From the NCBI GenBank assembly GCA_964540515.1, contig CAZIMS010000020.1, forward strand, positions 1 to 7,317: DNA of 7,317 bases, read 5' to 3'. The position numbers were made by a program, and so were the translations under genes. This stretch comes from JAOAGA01 sp964540515 (lineage in GTDB: Bacteria > CALINM01). Below are positions 1 through 6,746 of the stretch, piece by piece (position 1 is the stretch's first letter; each line of letters starts with the position of its first letter). The notes under the pieces were generated by a model. It was not told the DNA's origin and searched no databases. It was given only the letters and a program-made list of their open reading frames with translations.

Positions 1-2
1 GG

Positions 3-824
3 GCGCTGCGGCGGCTCGTGTGCACGGTGCGCGACGTCGAGTGCCCGAGCTGCTTACTTTATCATACCTGCATTTATTCGTATTTGTTCGAAACCCCTCC
101 TCCGCCCGGCGCGGAAAAGATGCGCAAATATAACGCGGCGCCCCATCCGTTCGTGCTGATGCCTGCGGCTTGGACATCGGATGAGGTTTACACCCTCCAT
201 GTGAGTTTGTTCGGCCGCGCCAACCGGATGCTGGCGTATGTGATGCAGGCCTTCAGGCGCGGAGCGCGCTACGGCATCCATCCCGTGAGAAAGCCGCTCG
301 AACTGACGCGGGCGGAGCAACAGGTCGTACCCGGACGCGGCCCTTGGCGATCGATCATGGACGACTCGGGACAGCTCAAGCCCGACCCCGCCCGAACGCC
401 CGACTGCCCGCCGCCGCCGGAGCGAGTGCGAGTGGTGTTGATTACGCCCTTGCGGCTCCGGGTGCAGGAAACTTACGTGCGGCCGAAGGAGTTCCGATTC
501 TGCGACCTGTTTTCGAATTTACTCCGCCGCTGCTCCCTCCTGATGTACTTCCATGGCAGTCGTCCCTTAGTGACTGATTTCGCCGGTCTCGTCGAGCAGT
601 CCCGGCGCGTACAAATCGAGCAAGCGGACCTGCGCTGGGAGGAGTGGGCGCGTTATTCCTCCCGACAGCGGCAAAAGATGTTGGTGGGCGGTCTTCTGGG
701 TTCATTCGCGTTGGAAGCCTCCCGGTTGGGGCCGCTCTGGCCCTATCTTTGGCTCGGGCAGTTCACGCACGCGGGCAAGGGAGCGACGATGGGGCTGGGC
801 CATTACGCCGTACTGCCCGCCTGA
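3..824 (+). CDS. cas6: Cas6 CRISPR pre-crRNA endoribonuclease (5' partial)
   Basis: This is a metal-independent RAMP endoribonuclease that cuts the repeat in CRISPR transcripts to release crRNAs for the Csm complex. The frame is open to the left edge (codons from base 3), so the true start lies outside; the GTG at 18 falls in mid-domain and is not a credible start. Residue numbers here count from that GTG. Visible signatures are a cysteine cluster (C2, then C9-x2-C12-x5-C18) followed by YLFE, then HPFVL, characteristic of the PF10040/DUF2276 branch of Cas6. Near the end come HGSRPL (H179), WARYSSRQ, and the RAMP glycine-rich loop HAGKGATMGLGHY at 251-263. Family members are usually about 300 aa or slightly more, so I infer that a few dozen N-terminal residues are missing. 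It lies 69 bases upstream of the CARF gene in the same direction, consistent with one operon. The catalytic histidine cannot be assigned by eye; H179 and H251 are candidates only. Confidence 0.93.
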   Translation, partial: ALRRLVCTVRDVECPSCLLYHTCIYSYLFETPPPPGAEKMRKYNAAPHPFVLMPAAWTSDEVYTLHVSLFGRANRMLAYVMQAFRRGARYGIHPVRKPLELTRAEQQVVPGRGPWRSIMDDSGQLKPDPARTPDCPPPPERVRVVLITPLRLRVQETYVRPKEFRFCDLFSNLLRRCSLLMYFHGSRPLVTDFAGLVEQSRRVQIEQADLRWEEWARYSSRQRQKMLVGGLLGSFALEASRLGPLWPYLWLGQFTHAGKGATMGLGHYAVLPA

Positions 825-882
825 CCCGGCGGAAAGCTTGCCAATGAGGCCTGTGGGAAGATGTCCGGCGAAAATGCGGCTA

Positions 883-887
883 AGGAG
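883..887 (+). promoter_or_regulatory. Shine-Dalgarno that decides the CARF gene start
   Basis: AGGAG lies 6 bases before the ATG at 894. The longer in-frame start, ATG at 861, has only GGGAAG directly against it and a GAGG 11 bases away, so 894 is the better start. The spacer 825-893 shows no hairpin-plus-T-run terminator and no convincing -35/-10 pair, consistent with readthrough from cas6. Confidence 0.6.
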
Positions 888-893
888 AAGGCG

Positions 894-2048
894 ATGCTCA
901 ATGCCGAACACCCGCACACCTATCCGCGGCGTATCCTTCTCACGGCTTGCGGACTGACCCCGCAGGTGGTGACTGAGACGGTCTACGCGCTGGCCGTGGC
1001 GCGAAGGCCGGCCTTCGTACCCACCGAGATTCACGTCCTGACTACGGCCGAAGGCGCTCAACACGTGCGGCTCAGCTTGTTGAGCGATGAACCCGGCTGG
1101 TTCCGGCGGATGTGCCAGGAGTACGATTTGCAGTTCGTCAGCTCAGAAAACTTCACGATCCACTTACTTGAAAGCGACGGTGGCACCCCCCTGTCCGACA
1201 TACGCACCGTGGAAGACAACGAGCGCACGGCGGATCAGATCACGGCGCTGGTTCGCGAGTTGACGCGCGACGACCAAGCAGCCCTGCATGTTTCGATCGC
1301 GGGCGGCCGGAAAACGATGGGTTTTTACTTAGGCTACGCGCTTTCCCTGTTTGGGCGGCCGCAGGACCGGCTCTCACACGTGCTCGTGCCGGCGCCCTAT
1401 GAATCGCATCGGGAATTCTTCTACCCCACCAAGCGCAGTCGCGTGATCTACACCGGCCCGCCGGATGTGCGGCCGCTGGATACCTCAGAGGCCACCGTCA
1501 CCCTGGCCGAGATTCCTTTCGTGCGCTTGCGCCACGGCTTGCCCGAGGGGTTGCTGGAGGGGCGTGCCGGCTTCCTCGAGGTGGTCCGCGCGGCCCAGCA
1601 AGCCCTGGGTCCTCCGGAACTGAAAATTGATTTGCGCGGGCGCCGCATCCTGGCCGGCGGCAAAGAAATCCGCGTCGCTCCCGCCGAGTTGGCCTTTCTG
1701 AGCTGGTTTGCCCAACGCAAGTTGAACCGCAGGTCCGGCGTGGAGTGCCCGACGGAAGGTTACGCAAACCCGGACTACGCGCGGGAGTATCTGGCCGAAT
1801 ACGAGCGGGTCTTCGATAATTTGGGACCCAGCGACCGCACGCCCCAGGCGCTTCGCGCCGGTATGGACAAGAATTACTTCCTGCAACGCCGCTCGAAGCT
1901 CCACAAATTGCTGTCGAAGGCGCTGGGGCCGCGCGCCTCGGCCTACTTCATCCAGACCGCTGGGAGACGTCCGGGTACCCGCTACGAGCTGAAACTCGAG
2001 CCGGCGCAAATTCACTATCTCACGAAGGACGAGGAGGTGCGACAGTGA
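894..2048 (+). CDS. CARF-domain protein, NE0113/TIGR02584 family (Csm6-type ring nuclease), with winged-helix-like C-terminus
   Basis: This type III accessory protein is expected to bind, and possibly degrade, the cyclic oligoadenylate made by Cas10. It has 384 aa from the ATG at 894 (395 aa from 861). The N-terminal ~190 residues form a CARF Rossmann domain: the opening strand-loop ILLTACGLTPQVVTET is at 14-29 and the second ligand-loop signature SIAGGRKTM is at 134-142, both hallmarks of the NE0113 family (PF09623). The family name 'ring nuclease Csm6' implies cOA cleavage, but no activity can be read from the sequence. From about residue 243 the pattern changes to a strand pair (LKIDLRGRRILAGGKEIRV), a helix, and near the end a basic helix (RRSKLHKLLSKAL) followed by a hairpin (YFIQT...RYELKL). 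That resembles a winged helix, not the all-helical HEPN RNase of classical Csm6. One R-x4-H (R332, H337) lies in the basic helix. The stop overlaps the cas10 start by 4 bases. Family is confident; C-terminal function is inference. Confidence 0.88.
   Translation: MLNAEHPHTYPRRILLTACGLTPQVVTETVYALAVARRPAFVPTEIHVLTTAEGAQHVRLSLLSDEPGWFRRMCQEYDLQFVSSENFTIHLLESDGGTPLSDIRTVEDNERTADQITALVRELTRDDQAALHVSIAGGRKTMGFYLGYALSLFGRPQDRLSHVLVPAPYESHREFFYPTKRSRVIYTGPPDVRPLDTSEATVTLAEIPFVRLRHGLPEGLLEGRAGFLEVVRAAQQALGPPELKIDLRGRRILAGGKEIRVAPAELAFLSWFAQRKLNRRSGVECPTEGYANPDYAREYLAEYERVFDNLGPSDRTPQALRAGMDKNYFLQRRSKLHKLLSKALGPRASAYFIQTAGRRPGTRYELKLEPAQIHYLTKDEEVRQ
2033..2038 (+). promoter_or_regulatory. Shine-Dalgarno supporting the GTG start of cas10
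   Basis: GGAGGT lies inside the end of the CARF gene, 6 bases before the GTG at 2045. The GTG shares its last three bases with the CARF stop (GTGA overlap), so termination and reinitiation are probably coupled. It supports GTG as the true start of cas10: the HD motif already falls at residues 18-19, leaving little room for a later start. Confidence 0.65.
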
Positions 2049-4537
2049 ACGCAGACCTGCCCACGATCGAGGAAACCGTTCTCGGGGTCTTTCTGCACGA
2101 CATCGGAAAGTTCATGCAACGAGCGCACGAATCGCTCGACAACATGGATCCGGAAGTGCGCCGGCGGCAAGCGGATGTGCTGCCGTCGTACGACGGCCGT
2201 CCGACTCATTGGCACGCCCTCTGGACCGATGCCTTCTTCGAGAAGTTGGGAAACGTCCAACTGCCGCGCGTGCGCCTCGCGCAGGTGCGCAACGTCGCCG
2301 TCTACCACCACCGGCCCAGCCCCAACATCCCGCTCACCGAGCTCGCCGCCGAGGCCGATCGCCTCGCTGCGGGTATGGATCGCAAACCGCGTGACGAGAA
2401 CCAGGAGGCCGTTGCTGTCGCCCGCGCCTGGCAAAACTACGTGGGGACGGCCATGAAGAATCCTCTCGACGCGGTGGATCTCGGCATCGGGCTTGGCCAG
2501 GCCCCCGGCTCGGAAATCCCGCTGGGCGAGCTGATCCCCGGCGACAAGCTGCTGCCGCAGGCGCAGGTTGACACCGGCGATTACCCGCAGCGGTATCGCG
2601 CGCTTTGGGACAGCTTCTTCGAAAAGTTCCGGCGCGCCTGTTCGCTGCCCAACTTCGATCTGTTCGCCGAAGCCGCGCTGTCGCTCTCCGAGCGCTACAC
2701 CTTCGCGATTCCTTCCTCGACCGTGGATCAGCCCGACATTTCGCTGCACGATCATCACCGCACGGCGGCGGCGGTGGCCGCGGCTCTGTACCGCTGGCAC
2801 GAACGGGAGGCAGACGGGTTCGCGGCTGGCGCCAAAATCCGCGACCGCAGCGTGAAAAAGTTCCGCTTCTTGGCCGGCGACCTCTCCGGCATCCAGCGTA
2901 CCCTGTTCCGGCTGGCGGCCCAACAGATCAAGGGCTTGAACAAGATCTTGCGGGCCCGCTCGCTATTGATCGCCTTGACGGCCGAGGCCGCCGCGCTGGC
3001 GTGCCGCCGAGCCCTCGAATTGCCTGTATTCAGCGTGCTGCAAAATGCCGGCGGGCGATTCCTCCTGCTCGTGCCCAACCTGCTCGACATCGAGGACCGC
3101 GTCGCGGATTTGCGCCGGCAGATCGATCCCTGGATGCGGAAGCGCTATCTGGGCGATCTGGCGCTGCTGCTGGCCTTGAGCGAGCCCTTCAGCGGCGAGG
3201 ATCTGCTGCGCGAGAATTTCCCGCAGTTGCTCGAGAGTCTGCGTGAGTCTGTGGAAAAAGCGAAACTGCGTGCCTTCGAGTTCGCCCCATCCTGCGTGCT
3301 TCCGCTCGATTATCCGCACGGCGAGTGCAAGGCCTGCGGAGTGCGCCCCGCCAAGGATGCATCGGACGAGGGACGTTGCGAAACCTGCGAAGAGGAACAC
3401 GAGTTAGGCGGCGCGCTACCGCGGCTGGCTGTACTTTGCTGGCGTCCGGAAGGCCGCGGCAGGATCCACTTCTTCGCCGATCTGGACCTGGACTGGCGCT
3501 TCGAGGCCGAACGCGCTTACTCCGATTGGCTCTCGGGCTTTCGTGTGTATGGCGCCGCCGAGGTCGATGAGCGCCTCGCGCTGCGTTTCCTGGCGGGCTA
3601 TGTACCCAGGCTGACCGTCGCTGAGCGCGACAAGCTCGCTTATCGCCTGCTGAGCGACGAAGCCCGCGAGGTGCGGCCCGGCGAGCTCAAGACCTTCGAA
3701 CACATCGCGCTGGACGGCTTAGAGGTTGTGGACGGGGAACCGATCGGGGAGCCCCTGCTGGCGGTCCTCAAGGCGGACGTGGACCGCCTGGGCGCGATCT
3801 TTTCCTTCGGCCTGCGCGATCAGACGCTGAGCCGTTTCGCCGCGCTCTCGCGCATGATGGACTTCTTCTTCAGCGGGTATCTGCCCCATCTGCTCGAAAG
3901 AGAGTTCCCCTCGATGTACACGGTTTATGCGGGCGGCGATGACATGCTACTGATCGGTCCGTGGTGCGAGACGCTGCGGATGGCGCACGCGCTGCGCGAG
4001 AAGTTCAGGCAGTGGACGGGCCGTAACCCCAACGTTACACTTTCGGCCGGCATCGAGTTGTTGAAGATGCAGGATCCCGTGGGGCCCTCGGTGAGCCGGG
4101 CCGAAGATCGGCTCGATGAGGCCAAGAAGCACAAGGACCGAATCTCGGCGATCGTAAGCGAGCCCGTCGAATGGGAAGTTTTTGCGGAGGCCTTGAACCA
4201 AGCCGAGTCGCTGAACCGCTGGATGCGGGAACAGCTAATCCATCCCATCTTCCTGCACCGCGTGTTGTATTTCAGCGAGCAGCGGCGGCGGGCCGAAGGG
4301 GTTCCCATGGACGTGAAAGCCGCCGACTGGCCGGCGCGCTGGGGCTATTACTTGGCCCGACATCTGCGCAGGCTCCCCGACGGCAAGCAGAAGCAATCGG
4401 AAGAGCTCCGTAAGCTGTTCAACCGCCTGCTCGGCCTGGACGCCGATCTCAAACGGCAGCAACTCACCGCGCCGCCAAGGCTCCCGGTGACTGTAGCCTT
4501 GTACCGCAACCGGAATCCCAGAGAAACAAGGAGGTAA
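2045..4537 (+). CDS. cas10: Cas10/Csm1, type III-A large subunit with HD nuclease and cyclic oligoadenylate synthetase motifs
   Basis: This is the 830-aa signature subunit of the Csm complex, a normal length for Csm1. On target RNA binding the family cleaves single-stranded DNA with its HD domain and makes cyclic oligoadenylate with its second palm domain. Seen in order: the HD motif FLHDIGKF (H18, D19) with a downstream YHHRP (H88, H89); the start of palm 1, LAGDLSGIQ, at 276-284, with a degenerate AGGRF (335-339) in place of GGDD; a zinc knuckle with C428-x2-C431 and C445-x2-C448; palm 2 beginning LKADVDRLG (D578, D580); the active-site motif AGGDDM with GGDD at 630-633; a downstream AEDRLDEAKKHKDRI helix; then a helical C-terminal domain. 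Both catalytic centres look intact, so both DNase and cOA synthesis are predicted. The presence of csm2 and csm5 assigns subtype III-A rather than III-B. It begins with GTG, overlaps the CARF gene by 4 bases, and its stop is abutted by the csm2 Shine-Dalgarno. Confidence 0.97.
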   Translation: MNADLPTIEETVLGVFLHDIGKFMQRAHESLDNMDPEVRRRQADVLPSYDGRPTHWHALWTDAFFEKLGNVQLPRVRLAQVRNVAVYHHRPSPNIPLTELAAEADRLAAGMDRKPRDENQEAVAVARAWQNYVGTAMKNPLDAVDLGIGLGQAPGSEIPLGELIPGDKLLPQAQVDTGDYPQRYRALWDSFFEKFRRACSLPNFDLFAEAALSLSERYTFAIPSSTVDQPDISLHDHHRTAAAVAAALYRWHEREADGFAAGAKIRDRSVKKFRFLAGDLSGIQRTLFRLAAQQIKGLNKILRARSLLIALTAEAAALACRRALELPVFSVLQNAGGRFLLLVPNLLDIEDRVADLRRQIDPWMRKRYLGDLALLLALSEPFSGEDLLRENFPQLLESLRESVEKAKLRAFEFAPSCVLPLDYPHGECKACGVRPAKDASDEGRCETCEEEHELGGALPRLAVLCWRPEGRGRIHFFADLDLDWRFEAERAYSDWLSGFRVYGAAEVDERLALRFLAGYVPRLTVAERDKLAYRLLSDEAREVRPGELKTFEHIALDGLEVVDGEPIGEPLLAVLKADVDRLGAIFSFGLRDQTLSRFAALSRMMDFFFSGYLPHLLEREFPSMYTVYAGGDDMLLIGPWCETLRMAHALREKFRQWTGRNPNVTLSAGIELLKMQDPVGPSVSRAEDRLDEAKKHKDRISAIVSEPVEWEVFAEALNQAESLNRWMREQLIHPIFLHRVLYFSEQRRRAEGVPMDVKAADWPARWGYYLARHLRRLPDGKQKQSEELRKLFNRLLGLDADLKRQQLTAPPRLPVTVALYRNRNPRETRR
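4528..4535 (+). promoter_or_regulatory. Near-perfect Shine-Dalgarno of csm2, overlapping the cas10 stop
   Basis: AAGGAGGT matches the anti-Shine-Dalgarno very well and runs into the first base of the cas10 TAA. It sits 6 bases before the csm2 ATG at 4542. It fixes the csm2 start there rather than at the internal ATG at 4608, and suggests strong translation of the small subunit, which is present in several copies per complex. Confidence 0.75.
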
Positions 4538-4541
4538 GACG

Positions 4542-5033
4542 ATGCCCAATCCCAGACCGCAAGCCCAGTCTGCCGGCGCCGGTTCTCAATCGCAAAGGCG
4601 CGTCGACATGACGCCTCAGGCTGTCGCCTACTTCGGGAAGGACGGCCAGATCCGTCCCGAGTTGCTCGACGGCGAGGCCCGCGACTTTGCGCGCAAGCTG
4701 GCCGACAGGATCAACAAGACGCAATTGCGCAGGTACTACAACGAAGTAGTCCACTTGCAGCGCCGGCTGGACCTCATGGCGGAGCAGATCCAGGGCCCGG
4801 ACCGGCGCGAACAAGCCTTCGCGCGGCTGCGCGCCGAGTTGGTAATGCTCAAGGTCAAAGCGCACTATGCCAACGGGCGCAGCCGGAAGGTCTTCCCGGA
4901 TGAATTGCTCCAGTTCTTCGTCAACCATACCCATGCGGTCAAAAACGCCCGGGACTTCGACGCATTTTGCCGGCACTTTCAGGCAGTGGTTGCATTCCAT
5001 GAGTACTACGGCAAGGAGGAGGAGGAGCGATGA
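4542..5033 (+). CDS. csm2: Csm2, type III-A small (Cas11-like) subunit
   Basis: This 163-aa, largely helical and basic protein is the small subunit that lines the inner face of the Csm complex and contacts the crRNA-target duplex; it has no catalytic role in the family. Family signatures visible are QLRRYYNEVV at 61-70, the AELVMLKVKAHYANGR stretch in the centre, and a C-terminal DFDAFCRHFQAVVAFHEYY segment matching the usual end of Csm2. Residues 1-22 are a low-complexity P/Q/S/A/G/R tail before the folded part, and M23 could be an alternative start, but the Shine-Dalgarno favours 4542. The protein ends in a short acidic run whose GGA/GAG codons double as the ribosome binding site of csm3. 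The stop overlaps the csm3 start (ATGA). It is tightly placed between cas10 and csm3, the standard III-A order. Confidence 0.94.
   Translation: MPNPRPQAQSAGAGSQSQRRVDMTPQAVAYFGKDGQIRPELLDGEARDFARKLADRINKTQLRRYYNEVVHLQRRLDLMAEQIQGPDRREQAFARLRAELVMLKVKAHYANGRSRKVFPDELLQFFVNHTHAVKNARDFDAFCRHFQAVVAFHEYYGKEEEER
5015..5027 (+). promoter_or_regulatory. Purine-rich Shine-Dalgarno of csm3 inside the csm2 tail
   Basis: Tandem GGA units form GGAGGAGGAGGAG just before the csm3 ATG at 5030, giving several possible pairing registers. The same bases encode the terminal glutamate run of Csm2. Together with the ATGA stop/start overlap this suggests efficient coupled translation of Csm3, the most abundant backbone subunit in the family. 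Confidence 0.6.
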
Positions 5034-5797
5034 GTCAGACCAACGGCGCTTCCATCCGGTTCGAAAAATGGCACAAGCTGACGGCTACGTTGGAGGTCAA
5101 GACCGGCCTGCACGTCGGGGCCGGGCGCGAGACGGTCGAGATCGGCGGTCTCGACGGTCCCGTGATCAAGCATCCGCACACGCACGAGCCGTACATTCCG
5201 GGCTCCAGCCTGAAAGGCAAGTTGCGGTGCCTGCTCGAGTGGGCCTGCCGCAAAGTGCAAGATGACGGCCTCCCTTACGGAAGCGACGCGGACAAAGACT
5301 ACGACCCCGACGACGTCATCCTGCGTCTGTTCGGTTGCACGAGCAAGAAGTGGCGAGGCGGCCCTACGCGCCTAATCGTGCGCGACGCCTACCTCGACGA
5401 GCAATGGAAGAAAGACACGCTCGCCATGGGCCTGACCCTGACCGAAGAAAAGACCGAGGTCGTCATCGACCGTCTGCAAGGCAAGGCCGCCGGCAACATC
5501 GGGCCCCGCACCATGGAGCGAGTTCCCGCAGGCGCGCGCTTCGGGGTCGAGATGATCATCCGGGAGTACTCGGTCAACGACGACGGGGGAGCGCGCGATA
5601 GGGAAGCCATCGAGTGGCTGGTCACGGCCCTCAAGCTGCTCGAACATGATGCGCTGGGCGGGTCCGGCTCCCGCGGTTACGGTCGGGTGCGGTTCAGCAA
5701 TCTGAAACTCGACGACCGCGACATCCAGCAGCAGTTCGACAACATCCGGTCGCTGGCCGGCCTGAACGCCCCGCCGATCCGGCTGTTCGAGAGGTAA
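5030..5797 (+). CDS. csm3: Csm3, RAMP backbone subunit and target-RNA endonuclease
   Basis: This 255-aa Cas7-type RAMP protein polymerises along the crRNA to form the backbone of the Csm complex and cuts bound target RNA at regular intervals. Seen in the sequence: the N-terminal GLHVGAG loop (26-32), then IGGLDGPVIK, in which D42 aligns with the catalytic aspartate D33 of Streptococcus thermophilus Csm3 (same IG-x-x-D-x-PVIK context). This is followed by YIPGSSLKGKLR at 55-66, the hallmark of Csm3/Csm5-type RAMPs, and the C-terminal glycine-rich loop ALGGSGSRGYGRV at 208-220. Length is typical. The nuclease residue is retained, so RNA cleavage and switching-off of Cas10 after target cutting are predicted to work. 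It starts inside the csm2 stop and ends 3 bases before csm4. Confidence 0.97.
   Translation: MSQTNGASIRFEKWHKLTATLEVKTGLHVGAGRETVEIGGLDGPVIKHPHTHEPYIPGSSLKGKLRCLLEWACRKVQDDGLPYGSDADKDYDPDDVILRLFGCTSKKWRGGPTRLIVRDAYLDEQWKKDTLAMGLTLTEEKTEVVIDRLQGKAAGNIGPRTMERVPAGARFGVEMIIREYSVNDDGGARDREAIEWLVTALKLLEHDALGGSGSRGYGRVRFSNLKLDDRDIQQQFDNIRSLAGLNAPPIRLFER
5791..5795 (+). promoter_or_regulatory. Ribosome binding site of csm4 overlapping the csm3 stop
   Basis: GAGGT overlaps the csm3 TAA and lies 5 bases before the csm4 ATG at 5801. Only 3 bases separate the two genes, so the site is embedded in the end of csm3 and supports coupled translation. Confidence 0.55.
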
Positions 5798-5800
5798 ACC

Positions 5801-6736
5801 ATGCAGTACTACCGCGTGCGATTGGCGTTACAGAGCCCATTGGGGACGCCGCTGCACTCGGGCACGCTCTTCGGCCATCTTTGCTGGGCTTGGCGGGAAC
5901 TCGAGGGCGAGGAGTCGCTGACGGGCTGGCTGGAGCGGTTGCCGCAGGCCCCCTTTCTGATCTCCGACGGCTTCCCGTCCGGTTGGCTGCCGCGGCCGCT
6001 GCTCGAGCCCGGCCCCGCCGAACCCCTGCTTGAGGACCCGGGGAAACGCCGCGAGTTCCTGGCGGTGATGAAGGCCCGCAAGCGGGCCCGCTGGATCCGC
6101 GTCGAAGACTTTCTCCGGGTCCGCTCGTCGCTCAGCGCGCATGCCCTGGCCAGCCTCCCTGCGAATGCTCCGGGGCTGTCTGAGGTCTCCGTGCCACATA
6201 ATCGAATCGACCGGCGCACGGGGCAGACGCTGGAAGAGGGCGGACTGTTCTACCTGGGAGAACGCTGGCCCACCGAAGATTGCCGGCTTTTCGACGTTTA
6301 TGCGAGCACTAACCTCGACTCCCGTTGCTTGCACGAACTCTTCGAGCACGTGGGACAGACCGGCTACGGCCGCGACGCCACCTGGGGCCGCGGGCGCTTC
6401 TGCGTCATTGCCATCGAAGATCCCTCAGAGTTATTCGCTTTCGACGGCACTCGGCGGATGAGCCTCTCGCACGGCTCGCTCACCGGCAACATGCTCGAGG
6501 CGCGCTATCGCGTCGAGCCCCATCTGGGCCGGCTGGGCAATCTGCTCGCGCGTTCGGAGAAGCCATTTAAGTACCCGCTCCTGCTGTTGCAGCCGGGCGC
6601 TACCTTTCGCCCGAACGGCGCAGGACCGTTCGGGGAGCTGCTCGATAACGTGCATCCCTCGCCCCCCGACGGCTTGCGGATTCGTCATAACGCGTGGCAT
6701 CTGACAGTGGGTTACCGTGAAGCGGAGGCACAGTGA
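5801..6736 (+). CDS. csm4: Csm4, RAMP subunit binding the crRNA 5' handle
   Basis: This 311-aa Cas5-like RAMP protein caps the 5' end of the crRNA and anchors Cas10 to the Csm filament; it is structural, not catalytic. The N-terminus (YYRVRLALQSPLGTPLHSGTLFGHLCWA) is a typical Csm4 opening, with the first strand leading to the S/H-x-TLFGHL helix. The centre carries PHNRIDRRTGQT at 132-143 followed by EEGGLFY, a family hallmark of Csm4. The glycine-rich RAMP loop GYGRDATWGRGRF is at 188-200. The C-terminal third (KYPLLLLQPGATF and following) forms the usual second RAMP region. Length is normal and there is no frameshift. It sits 3 bases after csm3 and 10 bases before csm5, in canonical III-A order. 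Confidence 0.96.
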   Translation: MQYYRVRLALQSPLGTPLHSGTLFGHLCWAWRELEGEESLTGWLERLPQAPFLISDGFPSGWLPRPLLEPGPAEPLLEDPGKRREFLAVMKARKRARWIRVEDFLRVRSSLSAHALASLPANAPGLSEVSVPHNRIDRRTGQTLEEGGLFYLGERWPTEDCRLFDVYASTNLDSRCLHELFEHVGQTGYGRDATWGRGRFCVIAIEDPSELFAFDGTRRMSLSHGSLTGNMLEARYRVEPHLGRLGNLLARSEKPFKYPLLLLQPGATFRPNGAGPFGELLDNVHPSPPDGLRIRHNAWHLTVGYREAEAQ

Positions 6737-6742
6737 GGAGGT
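6736..6742 (+). promoter_or_regulatory. Shine-Dalgarno of csm5
   Basis: AGGAGGT begins in the last base of the csm4 TGA and lies 4 bases before the ATG at 6747. An in-frame GTG at 6741 overlaps the site itself and so cannot be the start. Confidence 0.65.
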
Positions 6743-6746
6743 GTGT

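Noticed and set aside
50..135. Locally AT-richer stretch in cas6 as a sign of recombination or insertion
   Set aside because: The reading frame and family motifs (cysteine cluster, YLFE, HPFVL) run straight through it, so amino-acid content (Tyr, Phe, Leu, Ile) explains the composition.
825..893. Internal promoter or terminator between cas6 and the CARF gene
   Set aside because: I found neither a stable GC hairpin with a T-run nor a credible -35/-10 pair in these 69 bases.
861..2048. Classical Csm6 with HEPN RNase domain
   Set aside because: The C-terminal half alternates strands and helices and lacks a convincing HEPN R-N-x3-H helix; only a formal R-x4-H is present, so I kept the CARF family call without claiming RNase activity.
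2015..2923. 302-codon open frame on the minus strand opposite cas10, and other long minus-strand frames such as 1485-2015 and 4464-5000
   Set aside because: They lie wholly antisense to well-supported cas genes, have no recognisable domains, and are expected by chance in GC-rich coding DNA where antisense stops are rare.
2605..3246. 213-codon plus-strand frame inside cas10
   Set aside because: Arginine/alanine-rich translation typical of a shifted GC-rich frame; cas10 is intact across the region and the frame shows no domain.
5015..5027. GGA tandem repeat as a microsatellite or phase-variation tract
   Set aside because: It is short, in frame as a glutamate run, and its position is fully explained as a Shine-Dalgarno for csm3.
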